Source of the DNA: Psychrobacter immobilis
Lineage (GTDB): Bacteria > Pseudomonadota > Gammaproteobacteria > Pseudomonadales > Moraxellaceae
Length of the DNA stretch: 64,000 bases
Direction of reading: 5' to 3'
Assembly: GCF_904846185.1 (NCBI RefSeq)
Contig: NZ_CAJGZQ010000007.1
Location: 1 to 64,000, forward strand
Position 1 is the first letter of the stretch. Each line of letters starts with the position of its first letter. The notes below the pieces were generated by a model. The model saw only the letters and a list, made by a program, of their open reading frames with translations, searched no databases and had not been told where the DNA came from. Positions 47,519-55,967 of the stretch are shown here, piece by piece. Position numbers and translations under genes: made by a program.

Positions 47519-48334
47519 GTGATGGAACCATTAAAACAAGCATATGATTTGGAACTCACGGATAAAGATCATGGGCAAGGTTGGGCTTTTGGTCGCCCAG
47601 TCGGCATCACCACGGATCAATGGCCGCGAAGCAGGATTAACGGTCTACCGATGGCGCACTTATGGACGATATTAGTGCCTGAAGCGTATCGCGTAAAAGG
47701 GAAAGATCTCGTGGCAATATCGCTTTTTCAAGCGGATGATCATGTTGAAGATAGGGTAGACGGTGTTGAAGATATGATTGCTAACCTCACTGAGGTGAAT
47801 CATACAGACGCTGAGAATTTTTGGGCGTCACTGAGTCGCTATACTAACCATCGTCACCCTCAAGAAACCTATCTTGAAGATATGATTGGTGGTGGCTGGG
47901 CATTGATTTGGTTAACCAAGGAGGAGTTTGAAGGTGAAACGACAACACTGCCTAGTAAAGAAGATGGTATATATCCAGACTATGAAATTGAAGAGTGGAG
48001 TAGCGCTTGCTTTGTTAAAGATGAACCCGCTCAGTTTATTAAGCACGTTGTCCGAATAGATGATCCTAACATTGGCAAGATGCTCGATGAGTGGGCAGAT
48101 GAAGATGATGTGAACGCTTATATTCCGATGTTCTCTGAAAAAGGTGAGATGTTAAAGCTTGATAGGTTTCATGCAAAAAGTCATTTTGGTGGTACGGCCA
48201 ATCCCATTCAAGCAATGCCAGAATTTAGTCCTTTTTATATTGAGTTTGAAGAAACGCTTGGCGATGCCAATATGGGCGGTGGTAATGGGCAAATTGATTT
48301 GCTGAATAATGAGTTTGACTGGGCGTGTGGCTAG
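47519..48334 (+). CDS. Acidic DUF1963/YwqG-like protein
   Basis: This soluble, acidic protein of 270-271 residues has a strong AAGGAGG ribosome-binding site and overlapping GTG and ATG starts (47519, 47522). Motifs [29 protein letters not shown] and the C-terminal [15 protein letters not shown] with [11 protein letters not shown] recall the DUF1963/YwqG family (FGG...P, Q, final W-x-C-G), whose function is not known; some relatives sit as immunity-like cargo in islands. It is 42 bp downstream of the zinc-ribbon gene and probably cotranscribed. The family call is tentative. Confidence 0.55.
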   Translation: MMEPLKQAYDLELTDKDHGQGWAFGRPVGITTDQWPRSRINGLPMAHLWTILVPEAYRVKGKDLVAISLFQADDHVEDRVDGVEDMIANLTEVNHTDAENFWASLSRYTNHRHPQETYLEDMIGGGWALIWLTKEEFEGETTTLPSKEDGIYPDYEIEEWSSACFVKDEPAQFIKHVVRIDDPNIGKMLDEWADEDDVNAYIPMFSEKGEMLKLDRFHAKSHFGGTANPIQAMPEFSPFYIEFEETLGDANMGGGNGQIDLLNNEFDWACG

Positions 48335-48399
48335 CTGTTGATAACGTAAAAATGGCTGCGTTTGAAAGTCATTTGCTCCATCTTTATCTAACTGCGAAT

Positions 48400-48471
48400 A
48401 CAATTGCTAAGATATCACGTGTGACTTATGATGTGTCGAGTAAGCCACCTACGACAATTGAGTGGGAATAA
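48400..48471 (+). repeat. Duplicated 3' end of guaA (candidate att site)
   Basis: These 72 bp repeat guaA 46347-46418 with scattered changes, mostly at third codon positions, and end in the same GAGTGGGAATAA. Translated, they give [18 protein letters not shown] and a stop against [18 protein letters not shown] in guaA. Conservation of the reading frame suggests a foreign guaA end carried by an integrated element. Confidence 0.85.
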
Positions 48472-48503
48472 TTATCCAATAAGACACTGCTTGTCATCAT
48501 TAG

Positions 48504-48531
48504 AAAAGTTCACGTTATCGTGGGCTTTTTT
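48504..48531 (+). terminator. Terminator after the duplicated guaA end
   Basis: AAAGTTCACG TTAT CGTGGGCTTTTTT forms a short hairpin followed by six T, 33 bp past the duplicated guaA stop. The remaining sequence to 48760 shows nothing I can assign. Confidence 0.6.
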
Positions 48532-48760
48532 ATGTCTGTCATCTTTTCACTGATAGTTCATATAGATTGGTAAGTTGGGAATACTACCTAACGCTCTTAT
48601 ATCTAACTCACTGAATTAGGATGTTTAACGTAAATTTCTGAGATTAAGACTTACTCGACCAAATTGGCTAATAAGAAAAGGCAATTTCGGTACTATTGTA
48701 TTGAAGAAAAGCCAGTACAATTAGTTCTGGCCTGCCATTAAAAGTAAAATTATTTCATCC

Positions 48761-48886
48761 TCACTTGGAGGATTTACTCGGCTTTACAGATGGAGTATTT
48801 CCTGGAGTGTTTTTATTGTCACGTCGACGTTGATCTGGCTTCCCAGTTGACTTAGCAATTGGTTTCGGTCCTGGCTTCAAGCTCAT
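48761..48886 (-). CDS. Small basic protein (41 residues), unknown
   Basis: An ATG with AAGGA eight bases upstream opens a frame for MSLKPGPKPIAKSTGKPDQR, continuing with RRRDNKNTPGN and ending KPSKSSK. It is rich in Lys, Pro, Arg and Ser, has no hydrophobic part and is probably disordered. I recognise no family. It lies in the accessory stretch between the guaA-end duplication and the duplicated terminator. The ribosome-binding site is the main support. Confidence 0.45.
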   Translation of the reverse strand: MSLKPGPKPIAKSTGKPDQRRRDNKNTPGNTPSVKPSKSSK

Positions 48887-49038
48887 GATTTAATCCTTTA
48901 ATTTAGCGAGGTTATTCCTCACCTATGAAATGTGGTCTTCATCAGTAAATTTCAATATACAATTAAGAAAATATTAAAAATCATAAGTAACGTTATTAGA
49001 GTTATCAATAATGTTAGTAACTAGGCAGCTACTGGCGG

Positions 49039-49122
49039 TTACGATGGAGTGGGAGCAAGATTCTAGATAATACTTAGTTTTAAATGATAAAAAAGCACTC
49101 AACTTGGTTCGGTGTTTTTTTA
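49039..49122 (+). repeat. Degenerate second guaA-end relic plus guaA terminator, copy 2
   Basis: ACGATGGAGTGGGAGCAA (about 49041-49058) resembles the guaA end ACGATTGAGTGGGAATAA. It is followed by AAAAAAGCACTCAACTTGGT (49089-49108) plus TCGGTG and T-run, a near copy of the guaA terminator at 46602-46636. Together they look like a decayed older junction of insertions at guaA. Confidence 0.55.
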
Positions 49123-49130
49123 TTTCAAAG

Positions 49131-49859
49131 CTAACTTTCGACAGGGGACTTGCTCTGTATTAGACTAGTATATACAGGGGATAGACTATTGATTAAATCT
49201 GTTACCAACTTATCTATTGCTAGTAATACGTTTTCATATTGCTCAATAGACTCATCACTTACCATTTCTTTAATGTTGTCATATGACATTCGATCAGTGA
49301 TCTCCTTTATTGAAATAGACTCCGTTTTAGCATTCTCTATGGTTTGTAAAACACATAAATTCTGATTAGAAAAACCAGCCTGATGAGCTACTTTATTTCT
49401 AGGTATTCTTAGCTCCTTTATTGTATCTTGCATGTCTTTTAAGACGGCAGCTGAAGGTGGATAGCTCTCTAGTAATTTTTTATTAATTTTTTGGTTACTA
49501 CCCATTCTTTCTATCTGATCCTCTTCCATCCTAATAGTTGAACCAGCTAATTTATACGAGCGATCCACTACACTAGTTAATCTAAATAAGAAGTTTTCAA
49601 TATGATGAGCATGATGCTCAGAAAAATTATATCCTGAATCTTCATATTTTTTTTTGCGCAAATAATCCATTGTGATCGACATGTTTTTTAGAGCGTTATC
49701 AATTTCATAAACTCTTGAAAAAATATTTTGAGCATATATCTCGATAGCTGAAGCGCTATAGCTATTATTACCATTTGAAAAAGCAGCCATACCTTTGGAG
49801 AGAGAGTCGGTAACTAGTGGAAAAAATTGCTTTATATTAGGGTTCTCAGTATGGCTCAT
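49131..49859 (-). CDS. HEPN-motif protein, unknown
   Basis: This all-helical 242-residue protein has the sequence RNKVAH at 154-159, fitting the R-x4-6-H catalytic motif of HEPN ribonucleases; I think it may belong to the Cthe_2314-like HEPN group. No transmembrane part is seen. AAGGAAC precedes the ATG. The gene is AT-rich compared with the core genes and lies at the right edge of the guaA accessory region. HEPN proteins often act as RNA-cutting toxins or abortive-infection effectors; that role is inference only. No nucleotidyltransferase-type antitoxin lies next to it. Confidence 0.6.
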   Translation of the reverse strand: MSHTENPNIKQFFPLVTDSLSKGMAAFSNGNNSYSASAIEIYAQNIFSRVYEIDNALKNMSITMDYLRKKKYEDSGYNFSEHHAHHIENFLFRLTSVVDRSYKLAGSTIRMEEDQIERMGSNQKINKKLLESYPPSAAVLKDMQDTIKELRIPRNKVAHQAGFSNQNLCVLQTIENAKTESISIKEITDRMSYDNIKEMVSDESIEQYENVLLAIDKLVTDLINSLSPVYTSLIQSKSPVES

Positions 49860-49910
49860 GATGTTCCTTAATTAAGTAAAAGATGAATAAGAGAAAGCTA
49901 TAAATAAAAA

Positions 49911-49941
49911 GCAGTACCTCAAAAGAGATGCTGCCTTTTTT
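49911..49941. terminator. Terminator after yhdH-like gene
   Basis: Minus strand GCAGCATCTC-TTTT-GAGGTACTGC followed by five T forms a hairpin; the opposite strand also has a T-run. It separates the oxidoreductase pair from the HEPN gene. Confidence 0.65.
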
Positions 49942-49968
49942 ATAATGTTTGACTGCTAAGCTAAAAAC

Positions 49969-50973
49969 CTAACCCCGCACATTCACCACATAACGCCCAA
50001 CAACTTTACTCGACATAAAGCGATCTAAGTATTCTGGCGTTTGCTCTAGCGTAATCTCTTCGCCATAGCTCTCAAGATTAGGCAGTTTCATATCAGTCGC
50101 GACACGCTGCCAAATGGCTTCTTTATCAGCCAGTGGAATATAAACCGAATCGATACCCAATAATGACACCGCGCGGGTGATAAAAGGTATCACTGACATC
50201 GAAAACTCAGCGCCGCTGGCTAAACCACAACTGGTCACTGCACCGCCAGATTTGGTTTGCTTTAGCAGGTTTGGTAAGTAGTCGCCGCCAATGGTATCAA
50301 TGGCATTTGCCCACAGCTCACGACCGATAGGCTTATTACCGATTTCATTGATGGTATCGCGATGACGCACTTCGCTCGCGCCCAATGCTTTCAAATGCTC
50401 GCTTTGCTCTGGCTTACCTGAGAAAGCAATCACCTCATAACCCAGCTGACTCAAAATAGCGATACTGATCGTACCGACGCCGCCTGTTGCACCAGTTACC
50501 GCGACTGGACCATCACTGGGTTTTGCACCCATTTTTTCTAATTTTTGGATACTGAGTGCTGCGGTTAAGCCGCCCGTACCGTAAGTCATTGCTTCTTTTA
50601 ACGTCAGTGTTTCTGGGCAGGGCAATGCCCAATCGGCAGGGATAGAGATCATCTGACCCAGACCGCCATCCGTATCCATGCCCAAATCATAGCCAAATAC
50701 CAATACTTCTTGCCCTGCGGTAAACGTGCCTGATTTGTCGCTGACGACGACACCTGCTGCATCGATACCGGGGGTATGCGGATATTGTTTGGTGATTCTT
50801 TTATTACCCGATGCCGACATGGCATCTTTGAAATTTAACGAGGAATAATGCACTTCTATCAACAGATCATTTTCTGGCAGGTCACTGACGTTGCGTTCTT
50901 GGATACTTTTGCTAAAGGTGCCGTCGGTATTTTCTTCGACGACTAAGGCTTTAAAGGTTTTATTATTAGACAT
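49969..50973 (-). CDS. acuI: YhdH/AcuI-family quinone oxidoreductase
   Basis: This 334-residue medium-chain reductase of the YhdH/YhfP group, which includes the NADPH-dependent acrylyl-CoA reductase AcuI, has KALVVEENTDG at the start, SSLNFKDAMSASGNKRITKQ (about 49-68), HTPGIDAAGVVV, the NADPH-binding VTGATGGVGTISIAILSQLG (about 158-177) and a C-terminal DRFMSSKVVGRYVVNV. No zinc ligands are present. Acrylyl-CoA reduction (DMSP detoxification in marine bacteria) is a plausible activity but is not shown by the sequence. It lies 73 bp from the next oxidoreductase. Confidence 0.85.
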   Translation of the reverse strand: MSNNKTFKALVVEENTDGTFSKSIQERNVSDLPENDLLIEVHYSSLNFKDAMSASGNKRITKQYPHTPGIDAAGVVVSDKSGTFTAGQEVLVFGYDLGMDTDGGLGQMISIPADWALPCPETLTLKEAMTYGTGGLTAALSIQKLEKMGAKPSDGPVAVTGATGGVGTISIAILSQLGYEVIAFSGKPEQSEHLKALGASEVRHRDTINEIGNKPIGRELWANAIDTIGGDYLPNLLKQTKSGGAVTSCGLASGAEFSMSVIPFITRAVSLLGIDSVYIPLADKEAIWQRVATDMKLPNLESYGEEITLEQTPEYLDRFMSSKVVGRYVVNVRG

Positions 50974-51046
50974 AATATTATTCCTAATGAGGTTTTTTGG
51001 TGTGCGTCTTTATTTGCAACTACATAGAGGTATGTAAGACAGTCAT

Positions 51047-52030
51047 TTATGCTTTTAACAACACCTTACCATTCTTACTTGCCTGCAATTTGCCATCGAC
51101 GGCCTTGACGATATCTGCCAAATCAAATGTCGCTTCAACGGGCAGTTTTAAATTGCCATCGTTAGCACGTTCGATCAGCTCATCAATCAAGCGCTGTTTG
51201 TTTTCAACGCTCATTTCTTGACTGATTTTGCTGCCCCAAAAGCCTTTGATCGTCGCTTGTTTAAAAATAATATGGGTTGGATCTAGCACCATTGGTTTGC
51301 CTGACATGATGCCAAACGATGCCAATGTGCCACCATGACCCAGTAACGCCAGCAGATCATTACTCGACTCACCACCGATAGAATCAACCGCGGCACTGAT
51401 TTTCTCATCACCAAGGATGGCTTTTACTTGATCCTTCCAGTCGTCATCTGAGGTGTTGATATTATGCTTGATACCCAGTGCTTCTAATTCCTTGATAGCA
51501 TCGTCACTTCTCACGACATTAATGGTGTTAATACCACGCGCGGCGGCTAGCATGGCGAGCGATTTGCCGACCGCGCCATTGGCAGCATTATGGATCACCC
51601 ACTGACCGCTTGTTAGTGCTAAAAACTCAATCAGCATCAACGCGCTGAGTGGCATCGCAATGAGCTGCGCCGCCATTTCGTCTTCTAAGCTATCAGGCAT
51701 GACAAATACCATGTCTTTTGAGGCGACAAAATACTCTGCCCATGTCGTTTGTACGCTCGCCGCTGCCACGCGCTGACCAACTTTTAAGTCTTTGACGTCC
51801 TGACCGACGGCATCGATAATGCCGACCGCTTCGCTACCACCAATCGCTGGCAGTTCAGGTTTAAATCCATATTGACCGCGAATGGTTAATAAATCATGGT
51901 TGTGGATAGAGGCGAGTACCATTTTGACTCGGACTTCATTGGCTTTTGGTTCAGGAATAGGTGTGTCACCTAAACTGAGGACGTCAGATGGTTTACCGAA
52001 GGTACTATAAGTTGCGCTACGCATAATCAT
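51047..52030 (-). CDS. Zinc-independent medium-chain quinone oxidoreductase
   Basis: This 327-residue protein starts MIMRSATYSTFGKPSDVLSL (possibly at the second or third Met). It has the GroES-like fold with LASIHNHDLLTIRGQYGFKP, GGSEAVGIIDAVGQDV and a Rossmann segment GQWVIHNAANGAVGKSLAML (about 139-158). It lacks the structural zinc lobe of alcohol dehydrogenases. It is cotranscribed upstream of the YhdH-like gene. Substrate unknown; quinone or enoyl-reductase-type activity is the family expectation. Confidence 0.78.
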   Translation of the reverse strand: MIMRSATYSTFGKPSDVLSLGDTPIPEPKANEVRVKMVLASIHNHDLLTIRGQYGFKPELPAIGGSEAVGIIDAVGQDVKDLKVGQRVAAASVQTTWAEYFVASKDMVFVMPDSLEDEMAAQLIAMPLSALMLIEFLALTSGQWVIHNAANGAVGKSLAMLAAARGINTINVVRSDDAIKELEALGIKHNINTSDDDWKDQVKAILGDEKISAAVDSIGGESSNDLLALLGHGGTLASFGIMSGKPMVLDPTHIIFKQATIKGFWGSKISQEMSVENKQRLIDELIERANDGNLKLPVEATFDLADIVKAVDGKLQASKNGKVLLKA

Positions 52031-52179
52031 TGCCTTTATTTATTTTTAGGTTGTGAGCAACAGTAACAAGTTTGACTCCGTACCCTCAATGTTACTTTAG
52101 TTAAGGAATGTTATGCGTTGCACGTATCGCGTGTAGTAAAGCATGAGTAGTAATGCATGATAAGTCACAGCGTGAACGT

Positions 52180-52860
52180 CTACTGAGAGGCTTTATCCTC
52201 TTGGCTTAAGTCGCCGACGATGACTGTAAAATCACCGTCTACCATCTCTGTGAGTAATGGCTCGCCTTTGTCATTGACGCGAAACAGACCATATTCAGCC
52301 GCTTCAAACGCCTCAGCATGACCTTCTTGAAAGAAGAACGCATTGGTCGCCAATTGCACACTGCCGTTACGAATGCGGTAATAAATGGGCAGCTCACTTT
52401 TAGTTAACTCTTCACGACTATTACTATCAGCTAAGCGGACAAAATGCCCCACATTATTGTCATCGATTTTCACAATGACATAACCGTCGCTTGGCTCATA
52501 AATACGAAAATCTGTATCAAACTCGTCTAATTCTACATCTAGTTCTGAGCCTAATTCGTCTTGTGTTGAATGAGGGTGCTTTGAGCGCATGGCATCAAAA
52601 ATATCGCGCTCCAGTGCATAGCTTAACGCCATATAATCGCCTTGCATAAAACCGCGTGGATCGACAGGTGCCAGCGCTAATAATACTGTTTTGCCAGTGG
52701 TGAGATGGGTTTCGTATTTGATGATATTCATCGTCATTACGACCAATATCAGTGCTAACCCAAGTAAGGCAACAGTGATGGTAACGGCTCGTTTTTTTAG
52801 CCAATGCGTGGATGGTGACGTGTCATCAATCAAGCGCTTAGTCAAAATTTTATTTTTCAT
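52180..52860 (-). CDS. GDYXXLXY-domain membrane protein
   Basis: This 226-residue protein has one N-terminal helix (TITVALLGLALILVVMTM), a periplasmic-type region with the family motif GDYMALSY (about 84-91; pattern GDYXXLXY) following LLALAPVDPRGFMQ, and a conserved tail YGLFRVNDKGEPLL. Its start overlaps the stop of the DUF4401 gene (ATGA), so the two are translationally coupled. The trio DUF2157-DUF4401-GDYXXLXY is conserved in many bacteria without a known function; envelope role inferred. Confidence 0.82.
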   Translation of the reverse strand: MKNKILTKRLIDDTSPSTHWLKKRAVTITVALLGLALILVVMTMNIIKYETHLTTGKTVLLALAPVDPRGFMQGDYMALSYALERDIFDAMRSKHPHSTQDELGSELDVELDEFDTDFRIYEPSDGYVIVKIDDNNVGHFVRLADSNSREELTKSELPIYYRIRNGSVQLATNAFFFQEGHAEAFEAAEYGLFRVNDKGEPLLTEMVDGDFTVIVGDLSQEDKASQ

Positions 52861-54065
52861 GAGTGGCGCTCCTGATGTTCGTTGGCGCTCATTGTCAAAT
52901 CAGTATCGTCGATAAGGGAGTGAGCGAAATAGCGTTTAATCAATAGCCAACGCCCCATCAGCATGGTCAGTCCGACGATTAGCATTGAGAGAGATTTGAT
53001 TAGCAACGAAGTATCGAGCTGATAGTAATACCAAAATACATAGCTGACCAAGGCGGTGACGCCCAAACCTAATAGCACTCGTTGGCTATTGGCGATCGCA
53101 ATGACGATGATAAGGCTGGTCGCGAGCAGTCCTGAGACGTAAATCGATATTATCCCAAGCAATACAATCGCACCACCAATGAAGAGTCCCGCTGCCGATA
53201 GTAATTTAACGTCGTAACGTTTTAGAATCAGATAAGCGGCATAAAGGCTGGCAAGTGTAAGCAGTACTTGCGCCAAATAGTAATTGTAGCGAAAAGTGTC
53301 GCCATAATAAGTAGCAAGGCTATGACTATGTTCAGCGGCGATAAAGTACACAGAAACGCACAACAGCATCAGCGCGCTGGCGTAACCAAGGGCTTTAATA
53401 ATATCGAAAACATCCTCGCGCCATTTACTAGGTATACGCTGCAATAGAGAATAACGTGATAAATTGCTGCCAGTCGTAATCAGCGCCAATAATCCCAAGC
53501 TAACCTCAGGTAGATGATAATAGTTAAGCAGATAAACCGTCAAACCTAGCGTCATTATGCTGCCCAATAGGCGATAGATACGGTTGGGCATAATGACCGT
53601 CATAACGGCTTGCACGATTAAAAAAAGCCAAACATCTATAGGATGTGACAAATTATTATCAAATAAAGCAAAGGCAATGTAGGCTTGCCCAGCCGAGCTA
53701 ATAGCCAATGCTAGGCTACTGATAAAGGTATTATCACGGCTCTGCTTGTTTCTAAATAGCACAAAACCCGCCGCGCTGAGTACTAGACCTGTAATTAACA
53801 AGGCAATCACGCTGTCAAAGCCATCGATGCCGAACAATAACAAAGACAAAAAGGCGATTAGAAACAGACTTGCTACAATACCGCTGAGACCAAAAAGTAT
53901 CTGTATAAACCAAGGAATATCGTTTTGAGAGTGATTATTCGCTATCGTTGCCTTAGCGCTGGTCTCACCAGTACGGGCATCAATCACATTGCCGTCAATT
54001 AATCCAAGCTGTTGTAGCTGTAAAAGGACATTGTCCGAGTGTTGATTATTCATATCATTACTCAT
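52857..54065 (-). CDS. DUF4401 polytopic membrane protein
   Basis: This 402-residue protein from MSNDMNNQHSDN has an AAAGGAGG ribosome-binding site; the longer frame from 54089 is therefore rejected. After a soluble N-terminus there are about ten hydrophobic helices, among them LFGLSGIVASLFLIAFLSLL, VIALLITGLVLSAAGFVL and ATSLIIVIAIANSQRVLLGL. It matches DUF4401. Its start lies within the end of the DUF2157 gene (8-bp overlap) and its stop overlaps the next gene, so all three form a tight operon. Function unknown. Confidence 0.8.
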   Translation of the reverse strand: MSNDMNNQHSDNVLLQLQQLGLIDGNVIDARTGETSAKATIANNHSQNDIPWFIQILFGLSGIVASLFLIAFLSLLLFGIDGFDSVIALLITGLVLSAAGFVLFRNKQSRDNTFISSLALAISSAGQAYIAFALFDNNLSHPIDVWLFLIVQAVMTVIMPNRIYRLLGSIMTLGLTVYLLNYYHLPEVSLGLLALITTGSNLSRYSLLQRIPSKWREDVFDIIKALGYASALMLLCVSVYFIAAEHSHSLATYYGDTFRYNYYLAQVLLTLASLYAAYLILKRYDVKLLSAAGLFIGGAIVLLGIISIYVSGLLATSLIIVIAIANSQRVLLGLGVTALVSYVFWYYYQLDTSLLIKSLSMLIVGLTMLMGRWLLIKRYFAHSLIDDTDLTMSANEHQERHS

Positions 54066-55110
54066 AATTACCTCCTTTGACGACAGCACTGGGGCGGTTG
54101 TTTTCGCTGTTTAAACGTGCTGCATAACGCAGCCAAACGACCGCCGCTGAACTCATGCCAATCAATAATAGGGCTAAGATGAGAAAACCACCCATATCAA
54201 AATTGTCTAAAAACAGCTTACCCGCCCAAAACATCACCACGACAATGATAGAGCCACATAAATAGGTCAGCATTAATAGATTGATGCGATACCAATAAAA
54301 TCGCCAAACCATAAATCCGCACCAGCTCATCCATAGCAATAAAGTGATCATTGTCATTAAAATATTGGCGTCATCAAAGACATAAAGAATGGCAAGGTAG
54401 GTAATAAAATAGCTGCTGAGTAAACCGACGACATAAGCGCTCCAATCCAGCTCGGACTTAAATCGGCTGCGTGTGACTGATGGTGGTTGACGGTCGATAA
54501 ACACGAGCCACAAGTTTAGCGCCACAAAATTAACAGCGGCAAGCACGCCTATTTGTAAGACACCTTCATAGAAGTAACTGACAAAGGCAAAGTCCATAAC
54601 GCCGAAATATAAGATGAGACCAGTATTGATTAGCCCCAACCATAGCAGCCATAGCGCAGGGAAGCGGGCGATGATTACCCAAGGAATAATCAATACGGTC
54701 CAGCCAAAAAACAGCTGCCACGTATCAGCACCCGTTTGATAAACCTGCCCGAACAGCGCCAATAAGCTGCCCGTAATCACGCTGGCAATGAGCAATAATA
54801 ATTGGCGAATAAGCTGAAACCGTCGCCTAAAAGACAGTGCAACGTACAAGGCAATAGTGACAACCAACGCCCCTTCGACCAAAGCGAACTTGCCCATTTT
54901 GCCCATATTTACCCAGTTATAGGCAATAAAAAATACCAGTGATAATACCAGCGCGACCGCCCCGATAATCAGCATGGCTTTATCAAAAAAGACCAGCCAT
55001 GAGCGTTTGCTAGGATAGACTTGCAAATGAATCGCTGCATTATTGGCATGCGTCAATGGCAGTATGCCTTGCTTGAGTAAATGCTCGATAGTACGCCGTG
55101 GTTGGCTCAT
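54058..55110 (-). CDS. DUF2157 polytopic membrane protein
   Basis: The 350-residue protein has a short cytoplasmic N-terminus (RRTIEHLLKQGILPLTHANN) that matches the start of DUF2157, and about ten helices, including FFDKAMLIIGAVALVLSLVF, LVEGALVVTIALYVAL and LILALLLIGMSSAAVVWL. It heads the operon with the DUF4401 and GDYXXLXY genes. No enzyme motif is visible. Function unknown; a membrane complex of the three products is a reasonable inference. Confidence 0.8.
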   Translation of the reverse strand: MSQPRRTIEHLLKQGILPLTHANNAAIHLQVYPSKRSWLVFFDKAMLIIGAVALVLSLVFFIAYNWVNMGKMGKFALVEGALVVTIALYVALSFRRRFQLIRQLLLLIASVITGSLLALFGQVYQTGADTWQLFFGWTVLIIPWVIIARFPALWLLWLGLINTGLILYFGVMDFAFVSYFYEGVLQIGVLAAVNFVALNLWLVFIDRQPPSVTRSRFKSELDWSAYVVGLLSSYFITYLAILYVFDDANILMTMITLLLWMSWCGFMVWRFYWYRINLLMLTYLCGSIIVVVMFWAGKLFLDNFDMGGFLILALLLIGMSSAAVVWLRYAARLNSENNRPSAVVKGGNYE

Positions 55111-55967
55111 AGCGTCCTCTAAATAAAAAGATGATGTTGCTTATCTTAGCTTTTTTGTGAGAGGTGGGTGTACTAAAGTTTATAGTTTTTTACTCAATAA
55201 AACTCAATACGACTGAGCAAATGCTCTTGGATGAGATAGGCGCAAATATAAGCGCTCGGCCACGCGACTACAAAATCAAAATTTCATCAAGAGATCAGCA
55301 TTATTAGCTTTATAAAAAGGAGTTAATAGTGATATTGGTAGGTATCTATTCTGAATTTAGTGATTTTTATCATGATCTTACTCAGCTATTACAAAAATAA
55401 GTAATTGCAAAAATCAAAAAATTGCACGATTTTAAGTAGTGAATAAGTCTGGTTTTGAGTGTCGAAAATACCACACTATTATTCATCAGCATCGGCTTAA
55501 AAATTCTAGTGAATGATTAGTTATTAACAATAGTCTTATAAATAAAATTTATCATATCTACTAGGGTGTTATCGCTTGATAGCATTGAATTCATTCACTT
55601 GACAGTGATAATTAGTGATTTAGAAACTGAGATTTGTAGTAATAAGACAGGTTTCGAATGAGCGGTAGTATATTGCTGATGAAAGGTGATAAGTAGCTAT
55701 AAAAGTTACTCAATTAATAGTAATCACATCTAAGTTTTGGTCGTCGAAACTGCTTTGACTGCAAGCTTATTTTGCTTGTTAGTATCGGGGAGGAATTAAA
55801 AATTATTGACATTTGTATCGTTTTTAATTACTAATAGTTGTCTACAATATGACCAATAGTTAGTCAAAGTATTGTTAGTAAACATAGTCAATATACGGAT
55901 ATATTAACTCGAATCACTACTATTTAGTTGATCCGCCCAGCCACTGACCAGCAAGGATAGCTATTAT
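55111..55967. other. Long AT-rich gap before oppA with a gene-end relic
   Basis: This 857-bp stretch separates the divergent DUF2157 and oppA genes. It contains the 77-bp copy of the DUF2798 3' end (55194-55270). The remainder is AT-rich with no ORF, RNA gene or repeat that I can support; it must include the oppA promoter. Confidence 0.4.
55194..55270 (-). repeat. Exact 77-bp direct repeat, left copy (DUF2798 3' end relic)
   Basis: It is identical over 77 bp to 62541-62617, where the sequence is the C-terminal coding end of the DUF2798 gene (…AYLIQEHLLSRIEFY). Here the frame is cut off by a stop right next to the repeat, so this copy is a fragment. The two copies bracket the opp operon. Confidence 0.95.

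Noticed and set aside
48400..48471. Duplicated guaA end as a coding fragment of a second guaA
   Set aside because: Only 72 bp match and nothing upstream resembles GuaA, so it fits an attachment-site copy better than a gene remnant.
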